Shown here: piece by piece, positions 19,219 through 26,710 of the stretch
Numbering within the stretch: the stretch's first letter is position 1
Layout: every line of letters starts with the position of its first letter
Assembly (NCBI RefSeq): GCF_014190775.1
Contig: NZ_JACHVP010000002.1
Coordinates: 310,001-374,000, forward strand
Direction of reading: 5' to 3'
DNA from: Leifsonia aquatica
Lineage (GTDB): Bacteria; Actinomycetota; Actinomycetes; Actinomycetales; Microbacteriaceae
Length of the DNA stretch: 64,000 nucleotides
Translations under genes and position numbers: made by a program
Notes under the pieces: generated by a model
What the model saw: the letters and a program-made list of their open reading frames with translations, nothing else
Told to the model about the DNA's origin: nothing
Databases searched by the model: none

Positions 19219-19673
19219 CGTTCCCCGTCTTCGTTCTTCGTGTGGATGCCGTCGCCCGACGGAGACGAGTCGTCCCCCGGAGGGCTCGAGTCAGGCTGCA
19301 GCAGATGTGCCGTCGGTGGGTATTCACAGAGTTATCCACTGATGTGTCTGCAATACCGTAGTGATCTCCGGCCTTTTGTGAGCCAGGCTGGGGATAACTT
19401 TGGTCCTCACGGTAACTTGTCCACAGGTTGTGGATCAAATTCGACTCCTGGAATACGTCGCCGAAACACGGCGCGTCGCCGCGACGGATCCTGCAAATCC
19501 CGTGCATAATCAGTGGATTTGACTCGATCGGTTTGACCTCGGTCCTTTATAGGCCGTAGTTTTAATCAGTTGACTTCAGCCGTTCAGGCTGCCCTGAAAC
19601 TTTTCTGGCCTCCCCGTGCTGGCGATATCCATCAGCACCGGCCTGCGAAGACACCACCACGGAGATAGAGATT
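19219..19673. promoter_or_regulatory. dnaA-rpmH divergent promoter region with DnaA boxes
   Basis: A 455-bp gap with no gene. DnaA-box matches: TTATCCACT (19332-19340), TTGTCCACA (19417-19425) and TGTGGATCA (19429-19437), closer to dnaA than to rpmH. A plausible rpmH promoter is TTGACC (19533-19538) - 18 nt - TAGTTT (19557-19562), giving a leader of about 105 nt. The boxes could be part of a bipartite origin together with the dnaN-dnaA gap, or an autoregulatory site of dnaA. Confidence 0.65.
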
Positions 19674-19811
19674 ATGAGCAAGAGAACGTTCCAGCCGAAC
19701 AACCGCAAGCGCGCCAAGACCCACGGCTTCCGCCTCCGCATGCGCACGCGTGCCGGCCGCGCCATCCTCTCGGCCCGTCGCTCCAAGGGCCGCGAGAAGC
19801 TCTCGGCGTAG
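19674..19811 (+). CDS. rpmH: 50S ribosomal protein bL34
   Basis: The smallest protein of the large subunit, 45 residues. Seen: [19 protein letters not shown] then [15 protein letters not shown], the full bL34 pattern with its many basic residues. The ATG at 19674 is 4 nt past a weak GGAGATAGAG purine run. It is first in the conserved run rpmH-rnpA-yidD-yidC-jag-rsmG reading away from the origin. Confidence 0.98.
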   Translation: MSKRTFQPNNRKRAKTHGFRLRMRTRAGRAILSARRSKGREKLSA

Positions 19812-19820
19812 TACCGGCCG

Positions 19821-20189
19821 GTGCTCGCGAAAGCCAATCGCATCACGCGGGGGGCGGACTACCGGGCGACGGTGCGCAAGGGTGCCCGCTTCACCGCGGA
19901 CAACACCATCGCGTACGTCCGTCCGAACGCCGACCCCGACGTGGTGCGATTCGGTTTTATCGTGAGCAAGACGGTCGGCAACGCCGTGCGCCGCAATCTG
20001 GTGCGCCGCCGCCTGAAGGCAGCTGCGTACGAGGTGCTCCCGGCTCTCCGAGAGAGTGCCGGGACGGTGGGCGGAGTGGACATCGTGATCAGAGCATTAC
20101 CAGCTTCTGCGGAGGCCCGGTGGGCTACCCTGCACGAAGAGCTCACCCGAGCCGTCAGCCGCTACGTCCGTCGTAGCTCCACCAGATAA
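19821..20189 (+). CDS. rnpA: Ribonuclease P protein component
   Basis: The protein subunit of RNase P, which assists the catalytic RNA in trimming tRNA 5' leaders. It has 122 residues. Seen: RGADYRATVRKGAR (substrate-leader binding), FGFIVSKTVGNAVRRNLVRR containing the RNR signature, and DIVIRALPAS. GTG start 10 nt after rpmH; CCGGCC precedes it rather than a good Shine-Dalgarno, so translation may be coupled to rpmH. Confidence 0.97.
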   Translation: MLAKANRITRGADYRATVRKGARFTADNTIAYVRPNADPDVVRFGFIVSKTVGNAVRRNLVRRRLKAAAYEVLPALRESAGTVGGVDIVIRALPASAEARWATLHEELTRAVSRYVRRSSTR

Positions 20190-20206
20190 AAGGGCAACGT
20201 CCGTCC

Positions 20207-20533
20207 ATGTACGCCGCGATCACCGCAGTTCTGCTCGTTCCGCGGAACGTCGCCGTGCTGATCCTGCGGGCGTACCGGGCGGTCATCTCGCCGCTCTATG
20301 GAGACGTCTGCCGCTACTACCCGTCGTGCTCGGCCTACGCACTCCAGGCCATCCAGCAGCACGGCGTCGTGGTCGGGAGCGTGCTCGGCGTGCGCCGCAT
20401 CATCCGCTGCCATCCGTGGGCAGCGGGCGGGGTCGACGACGTCCCCGTGAAGAAGCGCCAGCGCTACCGGGTCACTCCGTTCGGATTCGTCGTCGCCACG
20501 GGCGGCAGCAGCTTTAGCCAGAGAAGGGCCTAG
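20207..20533 (+). CDS. yidD: Membrane protein insertion efficiency factor YidD
   Basis: A small membrane-associated helper of YidC-mediated insertion, 108 residues. Seen: LILRAYRAVISPLYG, CRYYPSCSAYALQAI and the RRIIRCHPWAAGGVD motif, all diagnostic of YidD. The C-terminal tail after residue 85 is basic and variable. It lies 17 nt after rnpA and 9 nt before yidC, so all are probably in one transcript. Confidence 0.97.
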   Translation: MYAAITAVLLVPRNVAVLILRAYRAVISPLYGDVCRYYPSCSAYALQAIQQHGVVVGSVLGVRRIIRCHPWAAGGVDDVPVKKRQRYRVTPFGFVVATGGSSFSQRRA

Positions 20534-20542
20534 CAAGCAGAC

Positions 20543-21517
20543 ATGGACATCATCGGTACGATCCTCTGGCCCATCAAATGGGTCGTGGAGCTGATCCTGG
20601 TCGCCTTCCACTGGCTGTTCTCGCAGATCGGGCTCGACCCGGCCGCGGGTCTCACCTGGGTGCTGTCGATCGTGGGACTGACCGTCGTGGTCCGTGCCGC
20701 CCTCATCCCCATCTTCGTCCGCCAGATCAAGAACCAGCGGCGCATGCTCGAGGTGGCGCCGCAGCTCAAGAAGATCCAGGACAAGTACAAGGGCAAGAAG
20801 GACCAGTTCTCCCGCGAGGCCATGTCGCGCGAGACCATGGAGCTCTACAAGAAGACGGGCACGAACCCGCTCAGCTCCTGCCTCCCCCTGCTGCTGCAGA
20901 TGCCGATCTTCTTCTCCCTCTTCCAGGTGCTCAACGGCGCCCAGAGCGGCAAGGCCGGCGTCGGCCCGCTCAACGAGTCGCTCGCGGTGCAGTTCGGCAA
21001 CGCGAGCCTGTTCGGCGTCGCTCCCCTGCACCAGAGCTTCCAGGGCGCGATGAACGCCAACCCGCCGCAGGTGGTCGTCATGGTCATCGCGGCCGTGATG
21101 GTCGTGCTCATGACCGGCTCGCAGTTCCTGACGCAGCTCCAGATCGTGTCGAAGAACATGTCGCCGGAGACCAAGGCGAGCCCGCAGTTCAAGCAGCAGC
21201 GCATCCTCCTCTACCTGCTCCCCTTCGTCTTCCTCTTCTCGGGCTTCGCCTTCCCGCTCGGTGTCATGTTCTACTGGCTGACCTCGAACATCTGGACCAT
21301 GGGCCAGCAGTTCCTCGTCATCCGCAACATGCCGACCCCCGGCTCGGACGCCGCCAAGGCGCGCGAGGCGCGCCTCGCGAAGAAGGGCAAGCTCGTCGCA
21401 CAGGACGGTTCGATCGTCCTGACCGTGCAGGAGTCGGAACCGGAGAAGCCCATCACGACGCAGCGCGTTCAGCCGGTGAGCAAGAACCGCGCCAAGAAGC
21501 AGGCCGGAAAGAAGTAG
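20543..21517 (+). CDS. yidC: Membrane protein insertase YidC
   Basis: Inserts and folds membrane proteins alone or with SecYEG. It has 324 residues, the Gram-positive (Oxa1-like) form without the large periplasmic domain. Seen: several membrane segments, a cytoplasmic hairpin IKNQRRMLEVAPQLKKIQ, the LSSCLPLLLQMPIFFSLFQ core, and FPLGVMFYWLTSNIWTMGQQ near the end. The C-terminus is Lys-rich (KNRAKKQAGKK), suited to ribosome contact. Confidence 0.97.
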   Translation: MDIIGTILWPIKWVVELILVAFHWLFSQIGLDPAAGLTWVLSIVGLTVVVRAALIPIFVRQIKNQRRMLEVAPQLKKIQDKYKGKKDQFSREAMSRETMELYKKTGTNPLSSCLPLLLQMPIFFSLFQVLNGAQSGKAGVGPLNESLAVQFGNASLFGVAPLHQSFQGAMNANPPQVVVMVIAAVMVVLMTGSQFLTQLQIVSKNMSPETKASPQFKQQRILLYLLPFVFLFSGFAFPLGVMFYWLTSNIWTMGQQFLVIRNMPTPGSDAAKAREARLAKKGKLVAQDGSIVLTVQESEPEKPITTQRVQPVSKNRAKKQAGKK

Positions 21518-21525
21518 GGACAGCC

Positions 21526-22083
21526 ATGACCGACGTGCAGACCGAGACCACCTCCCCCGCCGACGAGGCGCCCGCCGTGGACACCGAGGCGGTGGATGCG
21601 CCCGCGACCGCGGCGGAGCCGACGGCCGGCGAACTCGACCGTGAAGGCGACATCGCAGCCGACTACATCGAGGAGCTGCTCGACATCGCCGACATCGACG
21701 GCGACATCGACATCGACGCCCGCAACGGACGCGCCTACATCTCCGTGAACGCGGAGGATGGCACCAACCTCCAGCTGCTCGCCAAGCCCGACACCGTGGC
21801 CGCGCTGCAGGAGCTCACCCGTCTCGCGGTCCAGAACCAGACCGGCGGCTTCTCGCGGCTCATCCTCGACATCGCCGGCTCCCGCGACGCGCGCCAGGCC
21901 GAACTCGGCCAGCTCGTCGCCCGCGCTATCGCGCGGATCGAGGAGGGTGCGGCGGAGGCGGCGCTACCGCCGATGTCCTCCTACGAGCGCAAGCTCGTCC
22001 ACGACATCGTCTCGGAGCGGGGCTTCGTGTCGAACTCGCGCGGCGAGGGTCGCGACCGCCACACGGTCATCACCGCCGCCTAG
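21526..22083 (+). CDS. jag: Jag/KhpB-type R3H-domain RNA-binding protein
   Basis: An RNA-binding protein of 185 residues encoded after yidC. Seen: an acidic, Ala/Glu/Thr-rich N-terminal region (about 1-45), a KH-like domain (DYIEELLDIADIDGD ... LQELTRLAVQN, LILDIAGSR) and the C-terminal R3H motif ERKLVHDIVSERG. Family knowledge: Jag/KhpB pairs with KhpA and affects small-RNA regulation and cell-wall growth in Firmicutes. The yidC-jag-rsmG order is conserved. The last base of the stop codon begins the palindrome at 22083-22096. Confidence 0.93.
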   Translation: MTDVQTETTSPADEAPAVDTEAVDAPATAAEPTAGELDREGDIAADYIEELLDIADIDGDIDIDARNGRAYISVNAEDGTNLQLLAKPDTVAALQELTRLAVQNQTGGFSRLILDIAGSRDARQAELGQLVARAIARIEEGAAEAALPPMSSYERKLVHDIVSERGFVSNSRGEGRDRHTVITAA

Positions 22084-22096
22084 TTTCAGCTGAAAC
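22083..22096. promoter_or_regulatory. parS-like palindrome with altered centre
   Basis: GTTTCAGCTGAAAC, a perfect 14-bp palindrome that equals parS except that the central CG is GC. It starts on the last base of the jag stop and ends one base before the rsmG GTG, where a Shine-Dalgarno would lie. It is 1.6 kb from the true parS array. Confidence 0.4.
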
Positions 22097-22097
22097 C

Positions 22098-22727
22098 GTG
22101 ACGGACACGCTGGAAACCGAGCCGCCCGCAGCAGCCGTCCTGTTCGGGGACCGGCTGGATGTTGCTCGAACGTTCACTGGGAACCTCGCGGCCCAGGGTG
22201 AGGAGCGCGGTCTCATCGGCCCGCTCGAGCTCCCCCGGCTGTGGTCCCGCCACATCCTGAACTGCGCCATCGTCTCTCCGCTTCTGCGGCCCGGGGTGGT
22301 CGGTGACATCGGCAGTGGCGCCGGCCTTCCCGGGTTGGTGCTCGCGATCGCGCGGCCGGATGTCTCGTTCGTGCTGATCGAGCCGATGGAGCGACGGATC
22401 GCCTGGCTCAACGAGCAGGTCGACGAACTCGGCCTGTCGAACGTCACCGTGGTTCGCGCGCGCGCGGAAGAGGCGAAGCTCTCCGCTCCGCTCGACCAGG
22501 TCACCGCGCGCGCGGTGAGCGCGTTCCGCAAGCTCCTCCCCCTCACCGCGCCCCTGGTTCGTGACGGCGGCGAGCTCGTCCTCATGAAGGGCGCCGGCGC
22601 TCAGGCCGAGGTGGATGCGGCGACCAAGGAGATGCGCAAGTACAAGGTGCACGACGTCGTCGTCGAAACGCTCGGCGAGGGTGTGCTGGACGAGGTCACC
22701 CGGGTCATCCGCGCCTCCGTACGCTGA
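22098..22727 (+). CDS. rsmG: 16S rRNA (guanine-N7)-methyltransferase RsmG
   Basis: Methylates N7 of G527 (E. coli numbering) of 16S rRNA using S-adenosylmethionine. It has 209 residues. Seen: LPRLWSRHILNC, the SAM-binding GDIGSGAGLPGLVLAI, FVLIEPMERRIAWL, VTVVRARAEEA, and VTARAVSAFRKLLPL. GTG start 14 nt after jag; no clear Shine-Dalgarno, the space being taken by a palindrome. Loss of this enzyme gives low-level streptomycin resistance in many bacteria (known of the family). Confidence 0.96.
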   Translation: MTDTLETEPPAAAVLFGDRLDVARTFTGNLAAQGEERGLIGPLELPRLWSRHILNCAIVSPLLRPGVVGDIGSGAGLPGLVLAIARPDVSFVLIEPMERRIAWLNEQVDELGLSNVTVVRARAEEAKLSAPLDQVTARAVSAFRKLLPLTAPLVRDGGELVLMKGAGAQAEVDAATKEMRKYKVHDVVVETLGEGVLDEVTRVIRASVR

Positions 22728-22803
22728 GTCCTCTTCCGATTTTCTGGATTTCACGGCGATTCAGGCCGATTTTCCGTTCGGCCGGACTTCGCGATCGCGG
22801 CGC

Positions 22804-22858
22804 AGAATGGCTCTGACAGCGCGGAAGCGGGGTGCTTCGGCGCTGTAGGAGCCATTCT
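22804..22858. repeat. 55-nt imperfect palindrome of unknown role
   Basis: Outer arms AGAATGGCTC (22804-22813) and GAGCCATTCT (22849-22858) are perfect complements. Inner arms ACAGCGC/GCGCTGT (22816-22822, 22840-22846) and GAAGC/GCTTC (22824-22828, 22834-22838) extend the stem to about 22 bp with a 5-nt loop. No T-run follows, so it is not a standard terminator. It sits in the 237-bp gap between the convergent genes rsmG and ridA, which otherwise shows no gene. Confidence 0.65.
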
Positions 22859-22964
22859 CCGGTCCGTTTCGGCGGGACGGATGGGCCGAATTCGGCGTCC
22901 GAATCGGTCGCTTTTGACGATTTCGCGTCTCGGATAGGGTCGAGGCGGATGGGTCGATGCGCTG

Positions 22965-23372
22965 TCAGTCGACGACGGCCGCCACGGTCTCGATCTCCAC
23001 GAGCTGATCGTCGTAGCCGAGGACGGTCACTCCGAACAGGGTGCTCGGCACATCGTGATCGCCGAACGCATCACGCACGACCTCCCACGCGGCCACGAGG
23101 TCGGACTGTCGGGTCGAGGCGACGAGCACGCGCGTGCTGATCACATCGGTCAGGGTCGCACCCGCTGCGTGCAGTGCTGTCGTCATGGTCTCGATGCACT
23201 TCGCGGCCTGGCCCGCGTAGTCGCCCACCGCGGCGGTCGATCCATCGGACTCGAGCGGACACGCGCCGGCGAGGAAGATGAGCCGCGCGTCTTTCGGTGC
23301 GGTCGCTGCGTACGCGTACTGCGCGACATCACTCAGTGCGGACGATCGGATCGGGGTGACGGCGCTCGGCAT
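22965..23372 (-). CDS. RidA/YjgF-family protein
   Basis: A 135-residue RidA-fold protein; the family deaminates reactive enamine/imine intermediates. Seen: YAYAATAPKDARLIFLAGACPLE, DYAGQAAKCIETMTTALHAAGATLTDVISTRVLVAS, and C-terminal VEIETVAAVVD. The Arg that binds the substrate carboxylate in canonical RidA (in the TRVLV segment) is present, so activity is plausible. No functional neighbour; it is an isolated gene between rsmG and the parS region. Confidence 0.9.
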   Translation of the reverse strand: MPSAVTPIRSSALSDVAQYAYAATAPKDARLIFLAGACPLESDGSTAAVGDYAGQAAKCIETMTTALHAAGATLTDVISTRVLVASTRQSDLVAAWEVVRDAFGDHDVPSTLFGVTVLGYDDQLVEIETVAAVVD

Positions 23373-23739
23373 GAATCCATCGTGTCACGCCCGGGCGGTG
23401 ATCACTCCCCCCGCCTGATCGGGCACTGGCGTGTGCCCTCCCCTGGTTGTGCCAAATGAGGCATCGGGGCTGTGTCACGTGGAGCATGGCCGGTCAATTT
23501 GGACTAGGGCTGATCCTCGTCGGCCGCGAGGGACGACTTCGTCGGAGAAGAATGGACTGATTCGACTGGCCCCGGGGCCGGAATGCGTCTGTCGCACCAG
23601 TACTGCGAGGCAGAGAGACGGCGCGTGGACGGTCGACGGGACGTGTTAGCGGGAGCGGCTCATGGCGTGCTCACGTCTCGCAGCATCCGGAGGCCGGGCG
23701 TGCAGGGCGGGGCCGGGTCCGCCCTTGCTCTCACTCTCC

Positions 23740-23753
23740 GTTTCACGTGAAAC
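23740..23753. promoter_or_regulatory. parS: parS site 1
   Basis: GTTTCACGTGAAAC, a perfect palindrome matching the bacterial parS core; the target of the ParB encoded downstream. Confidence 0.93.
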
Positions 23754-24107
23754 TCGCCGAAGGGCGCTTGCCTTGAATGGCTCTATTGACGGGACATGAG
23801 TTGCCCGGACCACACAGTCGCGCCGCGAGGTCATGACGATCGCCAGCCACTCCCCCACGACCCCGCGGGCTCCCGTGCGAACGACGGCCTTCGTGGGCCA
23901 TGCCGGACCATGGCAGGGCGCCTGGGGAGAGTACCCTTCGAGCGCCGTCACATCACGATGTCGAAGGCGCCTTCCGCGCCAGGTGCCCCGAGTGCCTAAC
24001 CTTCCACGTGAAACTCGGGCAGAAGGCTCATGCCTGCGAGCTTCGCTCCGCGGCAGATCCTGAGGCCTAGCGTACGGAGGGCCGCCACTCTCACCAACCC
24101 GCTCTTC

Positions 24108-24121
24108 GTTTCACGTGAAAC
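24108..24121. promoter_or_regulatory. parS: parS site 2
   Basis: Perfect GTTTCACGTGAAAC, 368 bp from site 1 inside the second copy of the duplicated unit. Confidence 0.93.
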
Positions 24122-24484
24122 CTTCTGACCAGCGATCAAGCTGGGGCACCCCGCGTGCGATCCCGGGACTGCAGGTGCGACACAGGAGGCGGCTCCGGGC
24201 GATGAGGAATCGCCAGCCACTCCCCCGCCGCAAGCCCCCGGCGCACGGTGGCCTTCACGGGTGTACGCCGACCCTTGGGGAGCCGGCTTCGCGTGGCCCG
24301 AATGTCCCCATGGTCGGGTCGATACTCCGAGCGGCGCGCGCCTGCCATCAGCACTGACACAGAGCTGGGCCGAGGATGGGTTGGTGGGGCACCGAACCTG
24401 GCCAAAGTCTTCAGGTTCCCCTCGACACCGTCGGACCAGGACGTGAGATCACGTTTCAGCAGGTGCCGCCCGTCAGTGCCTCGC

Positions 24485-24498
24485 GTTTCACGTGAAAC
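24485..24498. promoter_or_regulatory. parS: parS site 3
   Basis: Perfect GTTTCACGTGAAAC, 377 bp from site 2; the spacing is close to the repeat unit but flanking similarity is weak. Confidence 0.93.
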
Positions 24499-24631
24499 CT
24501 TGGGCTGTGTGCCCGTGCCCGAGGGGCTCGCTGGCAGGACCGACCTCGCAGCGCTCCGCGGCCGGCAGTGGTGCCGCGACCGGAGTGCCTGGGTCCGCAT
24601 CATCCAGCCCACGCGTGCGCGCATTCCGGGG

Positions 24632-24645
24632 GTTTCACGTGAAAC
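24632..24645. promoter_or_regulatory. parS: parS site 4
   Basis: Perfect GTTTCACGTGAAAC, 147 bp from site 3 and 178 bp before site 5. Confidence 0.93.
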
Positions 24646-24809
24646 ATCCCGCGCACCGACACCCAGCTCTCGCCCGATCGGACCCGATTCCCCCAGTTCT
24701 CCCCCGGATCGAGGGTCGCGTCAGATGCGCAAGCTAGAGTTGGGAGGAGGCGCAATCGACCCGCGCCGACCCGACCAGACCGGTGCCGCGCACCAGATCG
24801 AGCGACGAG

Positions 24810-24823
24810 GTTTCACGTGAAAC
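24810..24823. promoter_or_regulatory. parS: parS site 5, overlapping the parA start codon
   Basis: Perfect GTTTCACGTGAAAC. The GTG at 24817-24819 within the palindrome is the parA start codon, and CGAGG just before it can serve as ribosome binding site. ParB bound here would cover parA initiation, so direct autoregulation is likely. Confidence 0.9.
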
Positions 24824-25734
24824 AACCGGATCAGGATCCGTCCATCGAGGCGGAGAAGCCTGCCTTCGATGAATCGACACCCCTGGCTCGGGAAATCGAG
24901 GATCTGGCGCGCAGGAGGCAAGCGATCGCAGCGACAACCCTTCCCCTCCCCTCACGGACACGGGTGTTCACCATCTCGAACCAGAAGGGTGGTGTCGGCA
25001 AGACCACGACTGTGGTCAACCTGTCCGCCGCCCTGGCCAAGTCGGGTGCGCGTGTCCTCGTGATCGACCTCGATCCGCAGGGGAACGCCTCGACGGCGCT
25101 GAGTGTCGAGCACCGAGAGGGCACTCCCAGCGTCTACGACGTGATCGTCAACGACAAGGAGCTCGAGGAAGTCATCCAGAAGAGCCCCGAGTTCGACGGG
25201 CTGTTCGTGATCCCCGCCACGATCGACCTCGCCGGCGCCGAGATCGAGCTCGTCTCGATGGTCGCCCGGGAGCAGCGCCTGGAGCGCGCCCTGAAGCGCT
25301 TCCTCGACGAATACGACATCGACTACGTCCTGATCGACTGCCCGCCCTCCCTGGGCCTCCTCACGATCAACGCGTTCGTCGCGGCGACCGAGGTGCTCAT
25401 CCCGATCCAGTGCGAGTACTACGCGCTGGAGGGCCTGAGTCAGTTGCTGAAGAACATCCAGCTGATCGAACGGCACCTGAATCCCAAGCTCCGGGTCTCG
25501 ACCATCCTGCTGACGATGTACGACTCGCGCACCAACCTCGCGCACCAGGTCGCCGCGGATGTTCGCGACCACTTCCCCGACGAGGTGCTCGACACGATCA
25601 TCCCGCGCTCGGTCCGCATCTCGGAGGCGCCGAGCTACGGCCAGAGTGTCATCAGTTACGACGCCAACTCGTCCGGCTCGCTCTCGTATCTCGAGGCGGC
25701 CGCCGAAATCGCACGAAGAGGAGTACCCCGCTAA
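24817..25734 (+). CDS. parA: Chromosome partitioning ATPase ParA
   Basis: A Walker-type ATPase of 305 residues that moves ParB-parS complexes over the nucleoid. Seen: a charged N-terminal extension (about 1-48, FDESTPLAREIEDLARRR), deviant Walker A SNQKGGVGKTTT, VLVIDLDPQGNAS, VLIDCPPSLGLLT and the C-terminal ISEAPSYGQSV. The GTG at 24817 has GAGG 6 nt upstream and lies inside parS site 5. It overlaps parB by one base (TAATG), so the two are coupled. ParA/Soj regulates replication initiation in some bacteria; here it sits 5.6 kb from dnaA. Confidence 0.96.
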   Translation: MKQPDQDPSIEAEKPAFDESTPLAREIEDLARRRQAIAATTLPLPSRTRVFTISNQKGGVGKTTTVVNLSAALAKSGARVLVIDLDPQGNASTALSVEHREGTPSVYDVIVNDKELEEVIQKSPEFDGLFVIPATIDLAGAEIELVSMVAREQRLERALKRFLDEYDIDYVLIDCPPSLGLLTINAFVAATEVLIPIQCEYYALEGLSQLLKNIQLIERHLNPKLRVSTILLTMYDSRTNLAHQVAADVRDHFPDEVLDTIIPRSVRISEAPSYGQSVISYDANSSGSLSYLEAAAEIARRGVPR

Positions 25735-26669
25735 TGGCAGCGAAGCGCACCGGACTGGGCCGCGGCATCGGCGCCCTCATCCCCACGTCCGACCAGTCGG
25801 CCCGCCCCGTCGACGTGTTCTTCCCCGACTCCAATGCCGCCGCGGCGGAGGAGCTCGTCGCGGTGCCCGGTGCCCGCCTGGCCTACCTCTCCCCCGCCGA
25901 CATCGTGCCGAACCCCGTGCAGCCGCGCACCGAGTTCGACCAGGAAGCGCTCGAGGAGCTGGTCGCCAGCATTCGTGAGGTCGGCGTCCTGCAGCCCGTC
26001 GTCGTCCGCCCGCTCGCCGGGCAGACCGACAAGTACGAGCTCATCATGGGCGAGCGCCGGCTGCGGGCGACCAAGGAGCTCGGCCTCGCGAACATCCCCG
26101 CGGTCATCAAAGACACCGCGGACGACGCGATGCTCCGGGACGCCCTGCTCGAGAACCTCCACCGTTCGCAGCTCAACCCGCTCGAAGAGGCGTCGGCCTA
26201 CCAGCAGCTCCTCGCCGACTTCGGCATCACGCAGGACGAGCTGGCGACCCGGATCGGACGCTCCCGCCCCCAGATCACGAACACGATCCGTCTGCTGAAG
26301 CTCCCCGCCCCGGTCCAGAGCCGCGTGGCGGCGGGAGTCCTCAGCGCCGGCCATGCCCGCGCCATCCTCTCCCTCGGTGAGGGCGAAGAGGCGATGGTCA
26401 AGCTCGCGGACAAGATCGTCAACGAGGACCTCTCGGTGCGCGCCGCGGAGGCCGTCGCCAGCAAGTCCCCGAAGCCGGCGCGCTCGAAGGCCACCCCCGG
26501 CAAGCACCGCGGGCACCTGGACGAGATCGCCGAGAAGCTCGGCGACCGCCTGAACACGCGCGTCAAGATCACGCTCGGGGCGCGCAAGGGCCAGATCGTG
26601 GTCGACTTCGCCACGATCCAGGACCTCAATCGCATCCTCGACGAGATCGGCCAGCCCAGCTACAGCTGA
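25734..26669 (+). CDS. parB: Chromosome partitioning protein ParB
   Basis: A CTP-dependent DNA clamp of 311 residues that loads at parS. Seen: N-terminal AKRTGLGRGIGALIP (ParA-stimulating motif), the CTPase region with PNPVQPR, MGERRLRATKELG and ENLHRSQLNPLEEA, a helix-turn-helix (QDELATRIGRSRPQITNTIRLL) that reads parS, and the C-terminal dimerisation domain (HLDEIAEKLGDRLNTRV). The ATG at 25734 shares one base with the parA stop. A hairpin terminator follows at once. Confidence 0.96.
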   Translation: MAAKRTGLGRGIGALIPTSDQSARPVDVFFPDSNAAAAEELVAVPGARLAYLSPADIVPNPVQPRTEFDQEALEELVASIREVGVLQPVVVRPLAGQTDKYELIMGERRLRATKELGLANIPAVIKDTADDAMLRDALLENLHRSQLNPLEEASAYQQLLADFGITQDELATRIGRSRPQITNTIRLLKLPAPVQSRVAAGVLSAGHARAILSLGEGEEAMVKLADKIVNEDLSVRAAEAVASKSPKPARSKATPGKHRGHLDEIAEKLGDRLNTRVKITLGARKGQIVVDFATIQDLNRILDEIGQPSYS

Positions 26670-26696
26670 CGCTCCGGGCCGGCCGATCCCGGAGCG
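26670..26696 (+). terminator. Hairpin terminator after parB
   Basis: A perfect 9-bp GC-rich stem CGCTCCGGG (26670-26678) with CCCGGAGCG (26688-26696), directly after the parB stop and 14 nt before the convergent ddl stop. No T-run. Confidence 0.5.
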
Positions 26697-26710
26697 GCGG
26701 ATCCGGGAGG

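Larger units (their letters stand above)
23650..24390. repeat. Diverged tandem duplication (unit about 368 bp) carrying parS
   Basis: Three landmarks recur at almost constant offset. GGCTCATG occurs at 23657 and 24025 (368), parS at 23740 and 24108 (368), and an identical 18-mer beginning ATCGCCAGCCACTCC at 23839 and 24209 (370). Intervening sequence is similar but diverged. Unit boundaries are approximate. Confidence 0.6.
23373..24816. other. Non-coding centromere region with parS array
   Basis: About 1.4 kb without a convincing gene. It holds five perfect GTTTCACGTGAAAC sites (23740, 24108, 24485, 24632, 24810) and decayed relatives: CTTCCACGTGAAAC at 24001-24014 (12 of 14 matches), GTGTCACGTGGAGC at 23472-23485 (11 of 14), and a weaker one near 23638. 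The first part is built from a duplicated segment of about 368 bp. The frames seen here read through parS sites and repeat units, so they are not believed. The region is the likely loading zone for ParB near oriC. Confidence 0.85.

Noticed and set aside
17740-19509. 589-codon plus-strand frame through dnaA and its flanks
   Set aside because: Antisense to dnaA and running over DnaA boxes at both ends.
23472-23485. GTGTCACGTGGAGC as a functional sixth parS
   Set aside because: Three mismatches, including two on one half-site; kept only as a possible relic.
24248-24820. 190-codon frame in the parS region (also an antisense one at 24136-24624)
   Set aside because: Both read parS as V-S-R-E-T at several points and cross duplicated non-coding units; no ribosome binding site or family resemblance.
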